64,000 nt of DNA from Arthrobacter sp. ZGTC412 (GTDB taxonomy: Bacteria; Actinomycetota; Actinomycetes; Actinomycetales; Micrococcaceae): the NCBI RefSeq assembly GCF_002929215.1, contig NZ_PJII01000001.1, positions 434,001 to 498,000 of the forward strand, in the 5' to 3' direction. Position numbers and translations under genes: made by a program. Below are positions 39,359 through 47,683 of this stretch, piece after piece. The number at the start of each line of letters is the position of its first letter. The first letter of the stretch is position 1. The notes under the pieces are model-generated. The model did not search any database and was not told the DNA's origin. It worked only from the letters and a program-made list of their open reading frames with translations.

Positions 39359-39421
39359 TTCAAGTAGTGCATCCGTGTACTCGATTCATTACATGAGTAC
39401 TGCACGCCAATTTCAAGTAGT
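39359..39421 (+). promoter_or_regulatory. Direct-repeat and palindrome cluster upstream of flp1
   Basis: TTCAAGTAGT occurs at 39359-39368 and again at 39412-39421, 53 bases apart (about five helical turns). Between them is an inverted pair GTACTC (39377-39382)/GAGTAC (39395-39400). This is the only symmetric structure in the 278 bases between the peptidase gene and flp1, and looks like a regulator binding region. The binding protein is unknown. Confidence 0.4.
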
Positions 39422-39587
39422 ACTTTTAACCGGCCTTAGAAAACTCGCGTACCACTACGCATTGCTGGCCCTATCCTCTGGATGACAATCTCCCTTTAGC
39501 GAAGTCCAGCCGCTGAAGATGTATGGGGGCAGCTGGAGATTCGTTGAAATAAACCCCAATCCATTTCACCGAATTAAGGAAACTACA

Positions 39588-39782
39588 ATGACTTCAATCA
39601 TGGTCTCGATGATGGCTTTCGTCGCCGGCGTCAAGGATCGCTTCTCATCTGAGAAGGGCGCAACCGCCGTTGAATACGGTCTGCTGGTGGCACTGATCGC
39701 CGCTGTAATCGTGGGGATCGTCGTCACCCTTGGTCAGGATATCCTCAGGGGCTTCACAACCGTTACCAACGCACTCCCGTAA
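39588..39782 (+). CDS. flp: Flp-type pilin 1
   Basis: A 64-residue major pilin of a Tad pilus. A 24-residue leader ending SSEKG is followed by the processing site G/ATAVEYG with Glu5 and Tyr6 of the mature form, then a hydrophobic helix (LLVALIAAVIVGIVVTL). The mature pilin would be 40 residues. The ATG has AAGGAA upstream. A large hairpin follows the stop. Confidence 0.93.
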   Translation: MTSIMVSMMAFVAGVKDRFSSEKGATAVEYGLLVALIAAVIVGIVVTLGQDILRGFTTVTNALP

Positions 39783-39808
39783 GCAGCGCTGTCCCCGACA
39801 AGCAGCCG

Positions 39809-39866
39809 GAGCCCGGAAGCAGGGCGGTAGGACCACCTCGTCCACCACCGCCCTCCTGCCGGGCTC
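39809..39866 (+). terminator. Two-tier hairpin after flp1
   Basis: Outer arms GAGCCCGG (39809-39816)/CCGGGCTC (39859-39866) and inner arms GGGCGGT (39822-39828)/ACCGCCC (39847-39853) form a long interrupted stem. No T tract follows. It may partly end transcription or protect the flp1 mRNA so that pilin is made in excess over the assembly genes. Confidence 0.6.
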
Positions 39867-39959
39867 TAGCCGCCGGAACGCAAATGACCCGGCCGTAACT
39901 AGGCCTTCAGCCCAGCCGCCGCTTCCCGGTATATCCGGCCATTCGAATTCGGTGACCAC

Positions 39960-40403
39960 ATGAACCTAATTGGCATTTTAAAGTCCCGGCAGCGACCCCG
40001 GAACGAGACCGGAGCTGCGGCGGTCGAGTTTGTCCTCATCCTGCCTATTTTCCTGGTCCTCGTCCTGGGCATTGCTGAGATGGGACGTGCCTTCAACATC
40101 CAGGTTTCGCTGACAGAGGCAGCCCGTGAGGCTGCCCGGTACGCGGCCATCCACAATGCCGAAGCGGGCTACACCACTGCGAGCGCTCAGGCTGCGGGCG
40201 TAGCAGCAGCCCCGTCCGTCGCGTTGAGCGCGGCTAACGTCGGAGTCTCATATTCCTCAGGCGCGTCGTGCACCTCCAACGGCAACGCCTTAGTCACTGT
40301 CACCTACACAACTGCCTGGATGACAGGGTTCCCCAACCTCATTCCGGGAATGCCTGCCACCCTCTCGATCAAAGGCAAAGGAGTTATGAGATGCGGCGGC
40401 TGA
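39960..40403 (+). CDS. tadE: TadE-family pseudopilin 1
   Basis: A 147-residue minor pilin-like protein. The site ETG/AAAVEFVLILPIFLVL matches the prepilin cleavage pattern with Glu at position 5; the helix continues VLGIAEMGRAFNIQ and the soluble part has two cysteines (SGASCTSNGN and the terminal RCGG). It is needed for Tad pilus assembly. Its last 13 bases overlap the start of tadG. Confidence 0.87.
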   Translation: MNLIGILKSRQRPRNETGAAAVEFVLILPIFLVLVLGIAEMGRAFNIQVSLTEAAREAARYAAIHNAEAGYTTASAQAAGVAAAPSVALSAANVGVSYSSGASCTSNGNALVTVTYTTAWMTGFPNLIPGMPATLSIKGKGVMRCGG

Positions 40404-41425
40404 GATCACGAACGAGCGAACGGGGTGCCATCGCCCCCCTGTCGGCGTTGACCATGGTGGCCCTCCTGGGCTTCACCGCCTTTGCCGTGGACGTTGCCAC
40501 CATGTATTCAGAGCACTCCCAACTGCAGAACGGGGCCGACGCAGCAGCCCTTTCCATCGCCCAGGGGTGCCTGGAAACGCCGCCAGCCGCCGGGTGCGCT
40601 GCCCCGGTCGCAGAGGCAGCCACGATGGCAGGTCAGAATGCCCTGGACGCCAACACCAACATTGTCAGCGCTACGGTGGGCTCCGGCGTCGTCAACGTCA
40701 CCACACAGTCCAAGGACGCTGCCGGTAACAACCACTTCTCGCTGACCTTCGCGCGGGCCTTGGGAGTCCAGACTGCCGATATCCGGGCAACAGCGCAGGC
40801 TAAGTTCGGCGGTTTCGCGGCAGGAAATGTCATTCCACTGACTTTCTCGAAATGCGAATCGGATCCCTTTTTCACCAAGGACCTGCAATTCTTCCCGGCG
40901 CATGGAAGCTCTCTCGCCTCAGACCCGCTGTACGAATGCATTACCCCGTCGTCCTCCGGACTGGAAGTCCCCGGCGGTTTCGGCTGGCTGGACGACCCTT
41001 CCCACGACTGCAGCGTGAAGGTGGACATTGCCGACCCATGGGTCGACACAGACACCGGTAACGACTACAACAGCGACTGCGCAGCCATGATGAACCGGTG
41101 GGGTGCCGCCCTGGTGGACTCGTCAAAGACCGTAGAGATTCTGGTCCCTATTTTCGACAACCGGCGCGGCACCGGCTCGAACGCAGAATTCCATCTCGAA
41201 GCCTTCGCGCATCTCTCCCTTCGTGGCTGGCATCTGAAGGGTGGCAGCGGCCTGCCCGAAACGTTCATGACCTCCGAGGCCACTGCGCTTTCGAATTCCT
41301 TGAACTTGAAGAACAGCGATCTTGGAGTCTTCGGCCGCTTTATCAAGAAGATCTCCCTGGCCGAGGCTATGACTCTTGGCGGACCAACAACGTACGGGGC
41401 CACGGGCGCCCAACTGAGTAACTGA
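40391..41425 (+). CDS. TadG-like pilus assembly protein 1
   Basis: A 344-residue protein with an N-terminal TadE/G-type segment: SERG/AIAPLSALTMVALLG, a single helix, then DVATMYSEHSQLQNGADAAALS, the signature of the Flp-assembly TadG N-terminal domain. The extracytoplasmic part has several cysteines. The von Willebrand domain of long TadG proteins is not evident. The ATG at 40391 lies within the end of tadE. It probably anchors or adorns the pilus at the cell surface. Confidence 0.8.
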   Translation: MRRLRSRTSERGAIAPLSALTMVALLGFTAFAVDVATMYSEHSQLQNGADAAALSIAQGCLETPPAAGCAAPVAEAATMAGQNALDANTNIVSATVGSGVVNVTTQSKDAAGNNHFSLTFARALGVQTADIRATAQAKFGGFAAGNVIPLTFSKCESDPFFTKDLQFFPAHGSSLASDPLYECITPSSSGLEVPGGFGWLDDPSHDCSVKVDIADPWVDTDTGNDYNSDCAAMMNRWGAALVDSSKTVEILVPIFDNRRGTGSNAEFHLEAFAHLSLRGWHLKGGSGLPETFMTSEATALSNSLNLKNSDLGVFGRFIKKISLAEAMTLGGPTTYGATGAQLSN

Positions 41426-41494
41426 CCCCTTTTATGCACCACCTGGGCCTGGAGCAGCCAGCTCAGCCGAACATGAACCAAAGGAGATAGACAA

Positions 41495-42241
41495 GTGAAG
41501 AACCGCCTTCTGGGAGGCATCGTAGCGCTTGTGCTAGCGGTAGTTGGCACAATGCTCCTAGTCTCATATGTCCAGGGTTCCGAAGCCAGGGCCCAAGCGA
41601 ATTTACAGCCAGTACAAGTATTGGTAGTCGAGAAACAGATTCCACGCGGTGCCACCGTGGACCAAATACAGGACTCCGTACGGCTGGCGTCGTTGCCCGG
41701 CGCATCCGTACCCAATGGAGCGCTGAAAAGCCTTGACGGCCTAAAGGACAAAGTGGCCGCCGCTGACCTGGTACCCGGTGAGGCCCTCCTTGGCGTCCGT
41801 TTGGTGGATCCAACAAGCCTTGCGGCACCCGGCTCGGTCCCGGTGCCCAAGGGAATGCAGGAAGTTTCCGTTCAGCTTGAGGCCCAGCGCGTCGTTGGAG
41901 GCCGGATTGCCGCCGGCGACACCGTGGGCATCGTGGCGTTGTTCTCAGCTGGCACCGGTACGGGCGCAGGTGAGGAGATCGGGCAGCAAATCTTCCACAA
42001 GGTCCTGGTCACCAGCGTCCAGCGCTCCACAGCAAAGGCATCGTCCTCCGGAGACGAGGTAGAGCAGGCTAATACCCAACTGCCAGAGGGCCAACTGCTG
42101 GTTACATTCGCCCGCAATGACGCGGACGCAGCAAAAATTGCCTTCGCCGCAGAATTTGGAAAGCTGTGGCTCACGAAGGAACCCGGCTCCGCCACAGAAA
42201 GCAGCCCGACAGTTGTGAAGAAGACGGAGCTCTTCAAATGA
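41495..42241 (+). CDS. cpaB: CpaB/RcpC pilus protein 1
   Basis: A 248-residue protein with one N-terminal membrane helix (LLGGIVALVLAVVGTMLLVS) and a periplasmic-type SAF/RcpC domain: LVVEKQIPRGATVDQ, AADLVPGEALLGVRLVDP, and the beta-clip end MQEVSVQLEAQRVVGGRI. In Gram-negatives it supports the secretin; here the role is presumably passage through the thick wall. AAGGAGA precedes the GTG start. Its stop overlaps the cpaE start (ATGA). Confidence 0.88.
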   Translation: MKNRLLGGIVALVLAVVGTMLLVSYVQGSEARAQANLQPVQVLVVEKQIPRGATVDQIQDSVRLASLPGASVPNGALKSLDGLKDKVAAADLVPGEALLGVRLVDPTSLAAPGSVPVPKGMQEVSVQLEAQRVVGGRIAAGDTVGIVALFSAGTGTGAGEEIGQQIFHKVLVTSVQRSTAKASSSGDEVEQANTQLPEGQLLVTFARNDADAAKIAFAAEFGKLWLTKEPGSATESSPTVVKKTELFK

Positions 42242-43434
42242 GCAGGTTCGTAGTGGTCACCGCGGACAGAGCCTTCTCCCAGCGCGCCCAGGAAGCCGCC
42301 AAGGGACTTCACGGCAATATTCAAGTGCTGCCGGCCGACTATCTTCCCCCAAGTCCCGAAGATGTCCTCCGGGCGGTAAGTGCCGAACCCGCGGAAGTTG
42401 TTCTCTTGGGTCCAGGGTTGGCGGCAGAAGATGCAATCCGGATGGCCAGTCTTTTCGACCTGCAGTTTCCGGAGATCAGCATTGTCCTGGTCACGGAGGT
42501 TGACGAGGGGATCGCGTTGCCGGCCATGCGCGCCGGGGTCCGTGATCTGCTGCAGCCGGATGCGTCAAGCGATGACATCAGAAAGATGCTGGAACGGGCC
42601 AGCTTGACCTCCGCCAGCCGCCGCCGGGGACTGGGTGCCACCCTTTCCGAACCCAAGACCGGTGGCCGGATCATCGCCGTAATGTCGCCCAAAGGCGGTG
42701 TGGGCAAGACCACCGTCACAACCAACCTGGCAGTGGCACTGGGCAAGTTCGCCCCAATGAGTGTGGTGGTACTGGACCTCGACTTACAGTTTGGGGACGT
42801 AGCCAGTGGTTTACTGCTGGAGCCCGAGCGGACCCTGGCTGATGCGGTGACAGGAGCTGCCGTCCAGGACACCCTGGTCCTGAAGTCTTACTTGACGCTG
42901 CACAACAGCGGCATCTACGCGCTTTGCGCTCCTGTCAACCCAGCCCACGCTGACCACATCACCGGGGAGCAGGTGGCGCATCTGATCCGGCAGTTAGCCG
43001 ACGAATTCCAGTATGTTGTGGTCGACACAGCGCCCGGGCTGGGGGATCACTTGTTGGCCACCCTTGATCAAGCGACCGATGCAGTTTGGGTTTGCGGCAT
43101 GGACGTACCGAGCATCAGGGGGCTGCGAACTGGCTTCCAGATCCTCACGGAGCTGGATCTTATGCCGGACGGCCGTCACGTTGTATTGAACTTCGCTGAC
43201 CGGAAAAGCGGCCTGTCAGTGCAGGACGTGGAGGCCACCATCAGCCGGCCGGTAGATATCGTCCTGCCGCGTTCGAGGGCGGTCCCATTCTCCACAAACA
43301 AAGGGGTTCCCCTCCTGCAGGAGGGCAGCCGCGATGGCGTGGCCCGTGGACTCGGACAACTGGCTGAAAGGTTCAAGCCGGGCTGGGAAGAACGACCCCA
43401 CAAGAAGCTGCACAGAAGGGCGCTGGTCTCATGA
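42238..43434 (+). CDS. cpaE: CpaE/TadZ MinD-like pilus ATPase 1
   Basis: A 398-residue protein. An N-terminal receiver-like domain (about 1-125; VVLLGPGLAAEDAI) lacks a clear phosphorylation-site aspartate loop. It is followed by a ParA/MinD ATPase with deviant Walker A SPKGGVGKTTVTTNLA, the switch segment LDLDLQFGDVASG and VVVDTAPGLGDHLL. TadZ/CpaE proteins place the pilus machine at a cell pole. Overlaps both neighbours by four bases. Confidence 0.9.
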   Translation: MSRFVVVTADRAFSQRAQEAAKGLHGNIQVLPADYLPPSPEDVLRAVSAEPAEVVLLGPGLAAEDAIRMASLFDLQFPEISIVLVTEVDEGIALPAMRAGVRDLLQPDASSDDIRKMLERASLTSASRRRGLGATLSEPKTGGRIIAVMSPKGGVGKTTVTTNLAVALGKFAPMSVVVLDLDLQFGDVASGLLLEPERTLADAVTGAAVQDTLVLKSYLTLHNSGIYALCAPVNPAHADHITGEQVAHLIRQLADEFQYVVVDTAPGLGDHLLATLDQATDAVWVCGMDVPSIRGLRTGFQILTELDLMPDGRHVVLNFADRKSGLSVQDVEATISRPVDIVLPRSRAVPFSTNKGVPLLQEGSRDGVARGLGQLAERFKPGWEERPHKKLHRRALVS

Positions 43435-44876
43435 GTCTTACACGAAGGTTGGACGCCGCACGCGGTCTGGGTGCGCCCGGGGAGATGGGCGCACAAGCGC
43501 CGGCCGCCCCTTGGGCTCCGGCAGGTCAGGACTCCTCGGGATATCCAACGGCCTCGCAGGAAGCCCGCAACCACAGCAATGAGTCGAACGAAGCGTTGGC
43601 TTCCGTGAAGGACCGGGCCGGTGTGGCACTCTACGAGCGGATGGGCAGCCGAATCACAGACAGCTCATTGGAGGATTCAGAACTCCAGCAGTACGTGAAA
43701 GATGAGCTCCGGAAGATCATCGAGGAAGAAGAAATCCCGCTCACGGTCTCTGAACGCGGACGCCTGGTGCAGGAGATTATCGATGACGTCCTTGGGCTGG
43801 GTCCCCTTGAGAAGTTCCTCGGCGACAGCGACATCACGGAAATCATGGTGAATGGGCCCGAAAGGATCTATGTCGAACGTAGGGGAAAACTAACACTCAC
43901 CGGGTCCCGTTTTACCGGTGAGGAGCACCTTCGGCGTGTGATCGAGCGAATTGTCACCAAAGTTGGTCGCCGGATCGACGAGTCATCGCCGCTGGTGGAC
44001 GCCCGCCTCAGTGATGGATCGCGCGTCAACGCAATCATTCCGCCCCTGGCCGTGAGCGGTTCATCATTGACTATTCGTAAGTTCGGCCAGGTACCGCTCA
44101 CAGTCAACAACCTCATCTCCCTCGGATCCATGTCTCCGGAAATGGCTGAACTCCTGCAAGCATGTGTGAGAGCACGGCTCAACATTATCGTTTCCGGAGG
44201 CACTGGCACCGGGAAGACCACCCTGCTCAATGTGCTCTCCTCGTTCCTGCCGTCCGATGAACGCATCGTGACCATTGAGGACGCAGTTGAACTTCAACTT
44301 CAGCAAGACCACGTGATCCGGCTGGAAAGCCGGCCACGGAATATCGAAGGCAAGGGCGAGATTACCATCCGGGATCTGGTACGGAACTCGTTGCGGATGC
44401 GCCCGGACCGTATAGTGATCGGCGAAGTTCGTGGCGGGGAGTCCCTGGACATGCTGCAGGCCATGAACACGGGCCACGACGGGTCCATTTCTACAGTCCA
44501 CGCCAACTCGCCAAGGGATGCCATTTCACGTTTGGAAACGCTGGTCCTGATGGCAGGCATGGACCTCCCGTTGCGGGCCATCCGCGAGCAAATCGCGTCG
44601 GCGATAAACGTCATCGTCCATATCTCCCGGCTTCGCGACGGGACCCGCCGCGTCACGCACGTCACCGAAGTGCAGGGAATGGAGGGCGACGTCGTTACCC
44701 TCCAGGATGCCTTCACGTTTGACTACAGCGCGGGGGTTGACGCCGACGGCAGGTTCCTTGGTCGGGCAAAACCAACGGGGGTCCGCCCCCGGTTCGTCGA
44801 CCATTTCGCTGAACTCGGCATCCCCATCTCGCCAGCGGTATTCGGCGCTGCGCCCACCGGAGGTGGATTCCGGTGA
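43431..44876 (+). CDS. cpaF: CpaF/TadA pilus assembly ATPase 1
   Basis: A 481-residue secretion ATPase that powers pilin polymerisation. It has an N-terminal domain (ALYERMGSRI, then VQEIIDDVLGLGPLEKFLGD), Walker A SGGTGTGKTTLLNVL, Asp box VTIEDAVELQLQ, Walker B region PDRIVIGEVRGGE and His box TGHDGSISTVHANSPRD. The first ~60 residues are a Pro/Ala/Gly-rich leader that differs from the second copy. Overlaps cpaE and tadB by four bases. Confidence 0.95.
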   Translation: MSLTRRLDAARGLGAPGEMGAQAPAAPWAPAGQDSSGYPTASQEARNHSNESNEALASVKDRAGVALYERMGSRITDSSLEDSELQQYVKDELRKIIEEEEIPLTVSERGRLVQEIIDDVLGLGPLEKFLGDSDITEIMVNGPERIYVERRGKLTLTGSRFTGEEHLRRVIERIVTKVGRRIDESSPLVDARLSDGSRVNAIIPPLAVSGSSLTIRKFGQVPLTVNNLISLGSMSPEMAELLQACVRARLNIIVSGGTGTGKTTLLNVLSSFLPSDERIVTIEDAVELQLQQDHVIRLESRPRNIEGKGEITIRDLVRNSLRMRPDRIVIGEVRGGESLDMLQAMNTGHDGSISTVHANSPRDAISRLETLVLMAGMDLPLRAIREQIASAINVIVHISRLRDGTRRVTHVTEVQGMEGDVVTLQDAFTFDYSAGVDADGRFLGRAKPTGVRPRFVDHFAELGIPISPAVFGAAPTGGGFR

Positions 44877-45820
44877 CGGTCACCCATCCCCTGTTCCTGA
44901 CGGCCGGACTTGCCCTCTGTTTCGGTGCCGTAGCGGTGTTGCTGCTCATAACCTTTGGAAGCAGCACGGGACAGATCGCGTTATCCCGGCGCCGGCCAGG
45001 GGTGGTGGCGGGTCCGTCCCTCCTTACGCGCGCCACAGATTCCGCCACCGCCTACCTGGAACGAAACGTCAGCCGGAATGCTGCGTTCGGCATTAGGGCT
45101 TCCCTTGAACAGGCCGGCCTCAAGATGCGCCAGGCCGACTTCATCCTTTTGGTGGCCTGCATCGCTGTTACAGCCGGAGTCATCGGCTTCATTTTGTATG
45201 GCTTCCTGGCCGCGCTCCTGTTGTCTGCAGCCACTCCATTGGTGGCAAGGCTGACCCTTAACGTCCTTTCGGGTCGTCGGCGGTCACGGTTCGACGCCCA
45301 ACTCGGCGACACATTACAAATGTTGGCCGGGGGCCTCCGTGCTGGGCACAGCCTAATGCGCTGCGTGGATGCGGTCGCCCAGGAAGCCGATGCGCCTACT
45401 TCCGAGGAATTCGCGCGGCTGGTTAACGAATCACGGCTGGGTCGTGATCTGCAGGAGTCCATGCAGGACGCTGCAGTCCGCATGCGGAGTGAGGACTTCA
45501 GTTGGATCGGGCAGGCCATCGAAATTCACCGGGAGGTCGGCGGAGACTTGGCCGAGGTTCTCGACCAGGTTGGTGAGACCATCCGGGAGCGGAGCCAGAT
45601 CAAAGGCCAAGTCAAAGCGCTCAGCGCAGAAGGCCGCCTCTCTGCCTATGTCCTGATTGCCTTGCCTGTGGCCATGTTCCTGTACATGTCGGTAGCTGGT
45701 AGCGCCTACATCTCCACTTTATATACCTCTGTCATCGGATGGGTCTTACTCGGAGTGGCGCTGATCCTTTTGGCAGTCGGATCCTTCTGGCTTAGCCGTG
45801 TCGTCAAGATCAAGTTCTAG
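44873..45820 (+). CDS. tadB: TadB inner-membrane platform protein 1
   Basis: A 315-residue T2SSF-type membrane protein. An N-terminal helix, a central pair (DFILLVACIAVTAGVIGFIL), the cytosolic T2SSF segment (FDAQLGDTLQMLAGGLRAGH, IGQAIEIHREVGGDLAEVLD) and two C-terminal helices are visible. With TadC it forms the platform on which the CpaF ATPase works. The GTG start overlaps the cpaF stop. Confidence 0.92.
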   Translation: MTVTHPLFLTAGLALCFGAVAVLLLITFGSSTGQIALSRRRPGVVAGPSLLTRATDSATAYLERNVSRNAAFGIRASLEQAGLKMRQADFILLVACIAVTAGVIGFILYGFLAALLLSAATPLVARLTLNVLSGRRRSRFDAQLGDTLQMLAGGLRAGHSLMRCVDAVAQEADAPTSEEFARLVNESRLGRDLQESMQDAAVRMRSEDFSWIGQAIEIHREVGGDLAEVLDQVGETIRERSQIKGQVKALSAEGRLSAYVLIALPVAMFLYMSVAGSAYISTLYTSVIGWVLLGVALILLAVGSFWLSRVVKIKF

Positions 45821-45829
45821 GAGGCGACC

Positions 45830-46732
45830 ATGACAACCATGGCGTGGCTTTTTATCGGTCTGATCGTGCTTCCTATTGGCTTTATGTCCTGGTTGCTAGT
45901 TGCCGTAGACCGGCGTGGGTTCGCGGCGGTGCAGTCGAACCTTCGCCGGGGTCGTTTCGGCGGTGCTGGCCCTGACGGTGCGCAGGCACCGCAAACGGAT
46001 GCAAGCGGTTCATCCCGCCTTGGCTTGCGCCTCACCCCCAGCCGCTACGCGGCCTGGCTAGACGGGCTACTTGCCCGCGCGGGTCGGCCGGCGCAGCTGC
46101 CCCTCGACAGGCTGTTGATCGCCAAACCTGCCCTCGCGCTTATCGCCTGCATCCTGGGCATCCTGATGATCAGCAAAAACCTGACAGCACCTGCAGTAAC
46201 GTTCGTGGCCCTTGCAGCTGCTTTGGCTTACTTCGTCCCAGACATCCTGATCCACGGGCGCGGCGCGGAACGGCAGAAAGCCATGGAACTGGAACTGCCC
46301 AACACGTTGGACCAGATGCTCATCTCCGTGGAAGCCGGCCTCGGATTCGAATCAGCGATGGCCCGGGCCGCCCAAAACGGGAAGGGACCGCTGGCCTTCG
46401 AACTGACCCGTACTCTCCAGGACATGCAAGTTGGCAGGAGCCGCCGCGACGCCTACCTGGCTTTGGCCTCGCGGACTGACGTACCGGACCTCCGGACATT
46501 CGTTCGGGCAGTGGTCCAGGCCGACATCTACGGCGTCGCCATCGCCGGCGTCCTCCGGATCCAGGCGAAGCAGATGCGTGTGAAGCGCAGGCAGCGGGCT
46601 GAGGAGAAGGCCATGAAACTGCCCATCAAAGTGCTGTTCCCGCTGATGTTCTGCATCCTGCCCGTGCTCTTTATCGTGATCATCGGCCCGGCCGTCATCA
46701 ATGTGATGGCTAGTTTCGCAGGAAACCTGTAG
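45830..46732 (+). CDS. tadC: TadC inner-membrane platform protein 1
   Basis: A 300-residue T2SSF-type protein. After an N-terminal helix and a basic cytosolic stretch come two helices, the conserved ELPNTLDQMLISVEAGLGFE and LTRTLQDMQVGRSRRDAYLA, and two final helices (ILPVLFIVIIGPAVINVM). AGGAGG precedes the ATG. It ends the first pilus operon; a strong hairpin follows. Confidence 0.92.
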   Translation: MTTMAWLFIGLIVLPIGFMSWLLVAVDRRGFAAVQSNLRRGRFGGAGPDGAQAPQTDASGSSRLGLRLTPSRYAAWLDGLLARAGRPAQLPLDRLLIAKPALALIACILGILMISKNLTAPAVTFVALAAALAYFVPDILIHGRGAERQKAMELELPNTLDQMLISVEAGLGFESAMARAAQNGKGPLAFELTRTLQDMQVGRSRRDAYLALASRTDVPDLRTFVRAVVQADIYGVAIAGVLRIQAKQMRVKRRQRAEEKAMKLPIKVLFPLMFCILPVLFIVIIGPAVINVMASFAGNL

Positions 46733-46774
46733 AGGTCCTGCTGATCTCCACGCCTCCAAGGCGCCCCATAGACC

Positions 46775-46807
46775 GGACCCCCTCGGCACCCAGAACCGAG
46801 GGGGTCC
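46775..46807 (+). terminator. Terminator after the first pilus operon
   Basis: Perfect 12-base arms GGACCCCCTCGG (46775-46786) and CCGAGGGGGTCC (46796-46807) with a nine-base loop. There is little T afterwards, so termination may be partial. The remaining 188 bases up to flp2 hold no gene and should carry a promoter, though none is clear. Confidence 0.72.
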
Positions 46808-46995
46808 TCGATGTGCTCAGAATGTTCAAACCCAGCGTTAGCGCAGCAGAAAGCAAGCAAAAGCGCAGGAAAAGTGCGGGGATGAAAGCGTTTGCGCAGG
46901 GTCTTCCAAGATCCCGGTTCTACACCAAATTCGCTTGCTAACTTCGTCTTAGTGCTGGTGCAGGGCCAGCCATCCGACTCGCTCAGGAGTACAAA

Positions 46996-47211
46996 ATGCT
47001 TTCTCTTATCGCTACCCTTCAGACCCTCGGCCTCAACCTCAAGAACCGATTCAGTGGAGAAAAGGGCGCGACCGCCGTTGAATACGGCATCATGGTCGGC
47101 CTTATTGCAGTCGTCATCATCATCGCCGTTAGTACTCTGGGTGGAACCCTTGGTGGCTTCTTCGACAGCATCAACACCGGTCTCGGCAACCCGACCCCGA
47201 CCACCCCCTAG
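46996..47211 (+). CDS. flp: Flp-type pilin 2
   Basis: A 71-residue Tad pilin. The leader is 24 residues, as in pilin 1, ending SGEKG; the mature form begins ATAVEYGIMVGLIAVVIIIA. The C-terminus is seven residues longer than in pilin 1 and ends NPTPTTP. The ATG has CAGGAG upstream. It heads the second pilus operon. Confidence 0.93.
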   Translation: MLSLIATLQTLGLNLKNRFSGEKGATAVEYGIMVGLIAVVIIIAVSTLGGTLGGFFDSINTGLGNPTPTTP

Positions 47212-47308
47212 CACCAACAATGAGTCCGGTTCCGGACCCCATATCGGAACCGCACCGCCTCGCTCAGCCAGGCCCAAAACACGAGTCACTCAAGAGGAGG
47301 CGCAGCAG

Positions 47309-47683
47309 GTGTCACAAGATTCGGAGCGCGGCGCGGCCGCCGTCGAATTCGCAATCCTGCTGCCCCTCCTTTTGATGCTGGTGCTGGGAACCATTGAATT
47401 TGGTCGCGCCTACAACGCCCAGATCACCCTCACCAATGCAGCGCGCGACGGCGTGCGGGTCATGGCCATCGCCAACGACGCAGCAGGTGCCAAGACCGCT
47501 GCTAAGAACGCGGCCGCATCCGTCAGCGCCACCATCCCCACTTCGGACGTCATGCTCAGCACCGATAAATGCAGCACGGGCAACCAGGTGACCCTCACCA
47601 TCAAGTACAATCTGGCCACCATCACCGGCATTGCCGGCCCCTTCGCCATGACCGGCAAGGGGGTCATGCTGTGCGGCGGCTGA
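47309..47683 (+). CDS. tadE: TadE-family pseudopilin 2
   Basis: A 124-residue pseudopilin with ERG/AAAVEFAILLPLLLML as processing site and helix, then VLGTIEFGRAYNAQITLTNA. As in the first copy it ends in Cys-Gly-Gly and overlaps the next gene by 13 bases. The GTG start at 47309 is preceded by GAGGAGG. It is shorter than copy 1. Confidence 0.87.
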   Translation: MSQDSERGAAAVEFAILLPLLLMLVLGTIEFGRAYNAQITLTNAARDGVRVMAIANDAAGAKTAAKNAAASVSATIPTSDVMLSTDKCSTGNQVTLTIKYNLATITGIAGPFAMTGKGVMLCGG

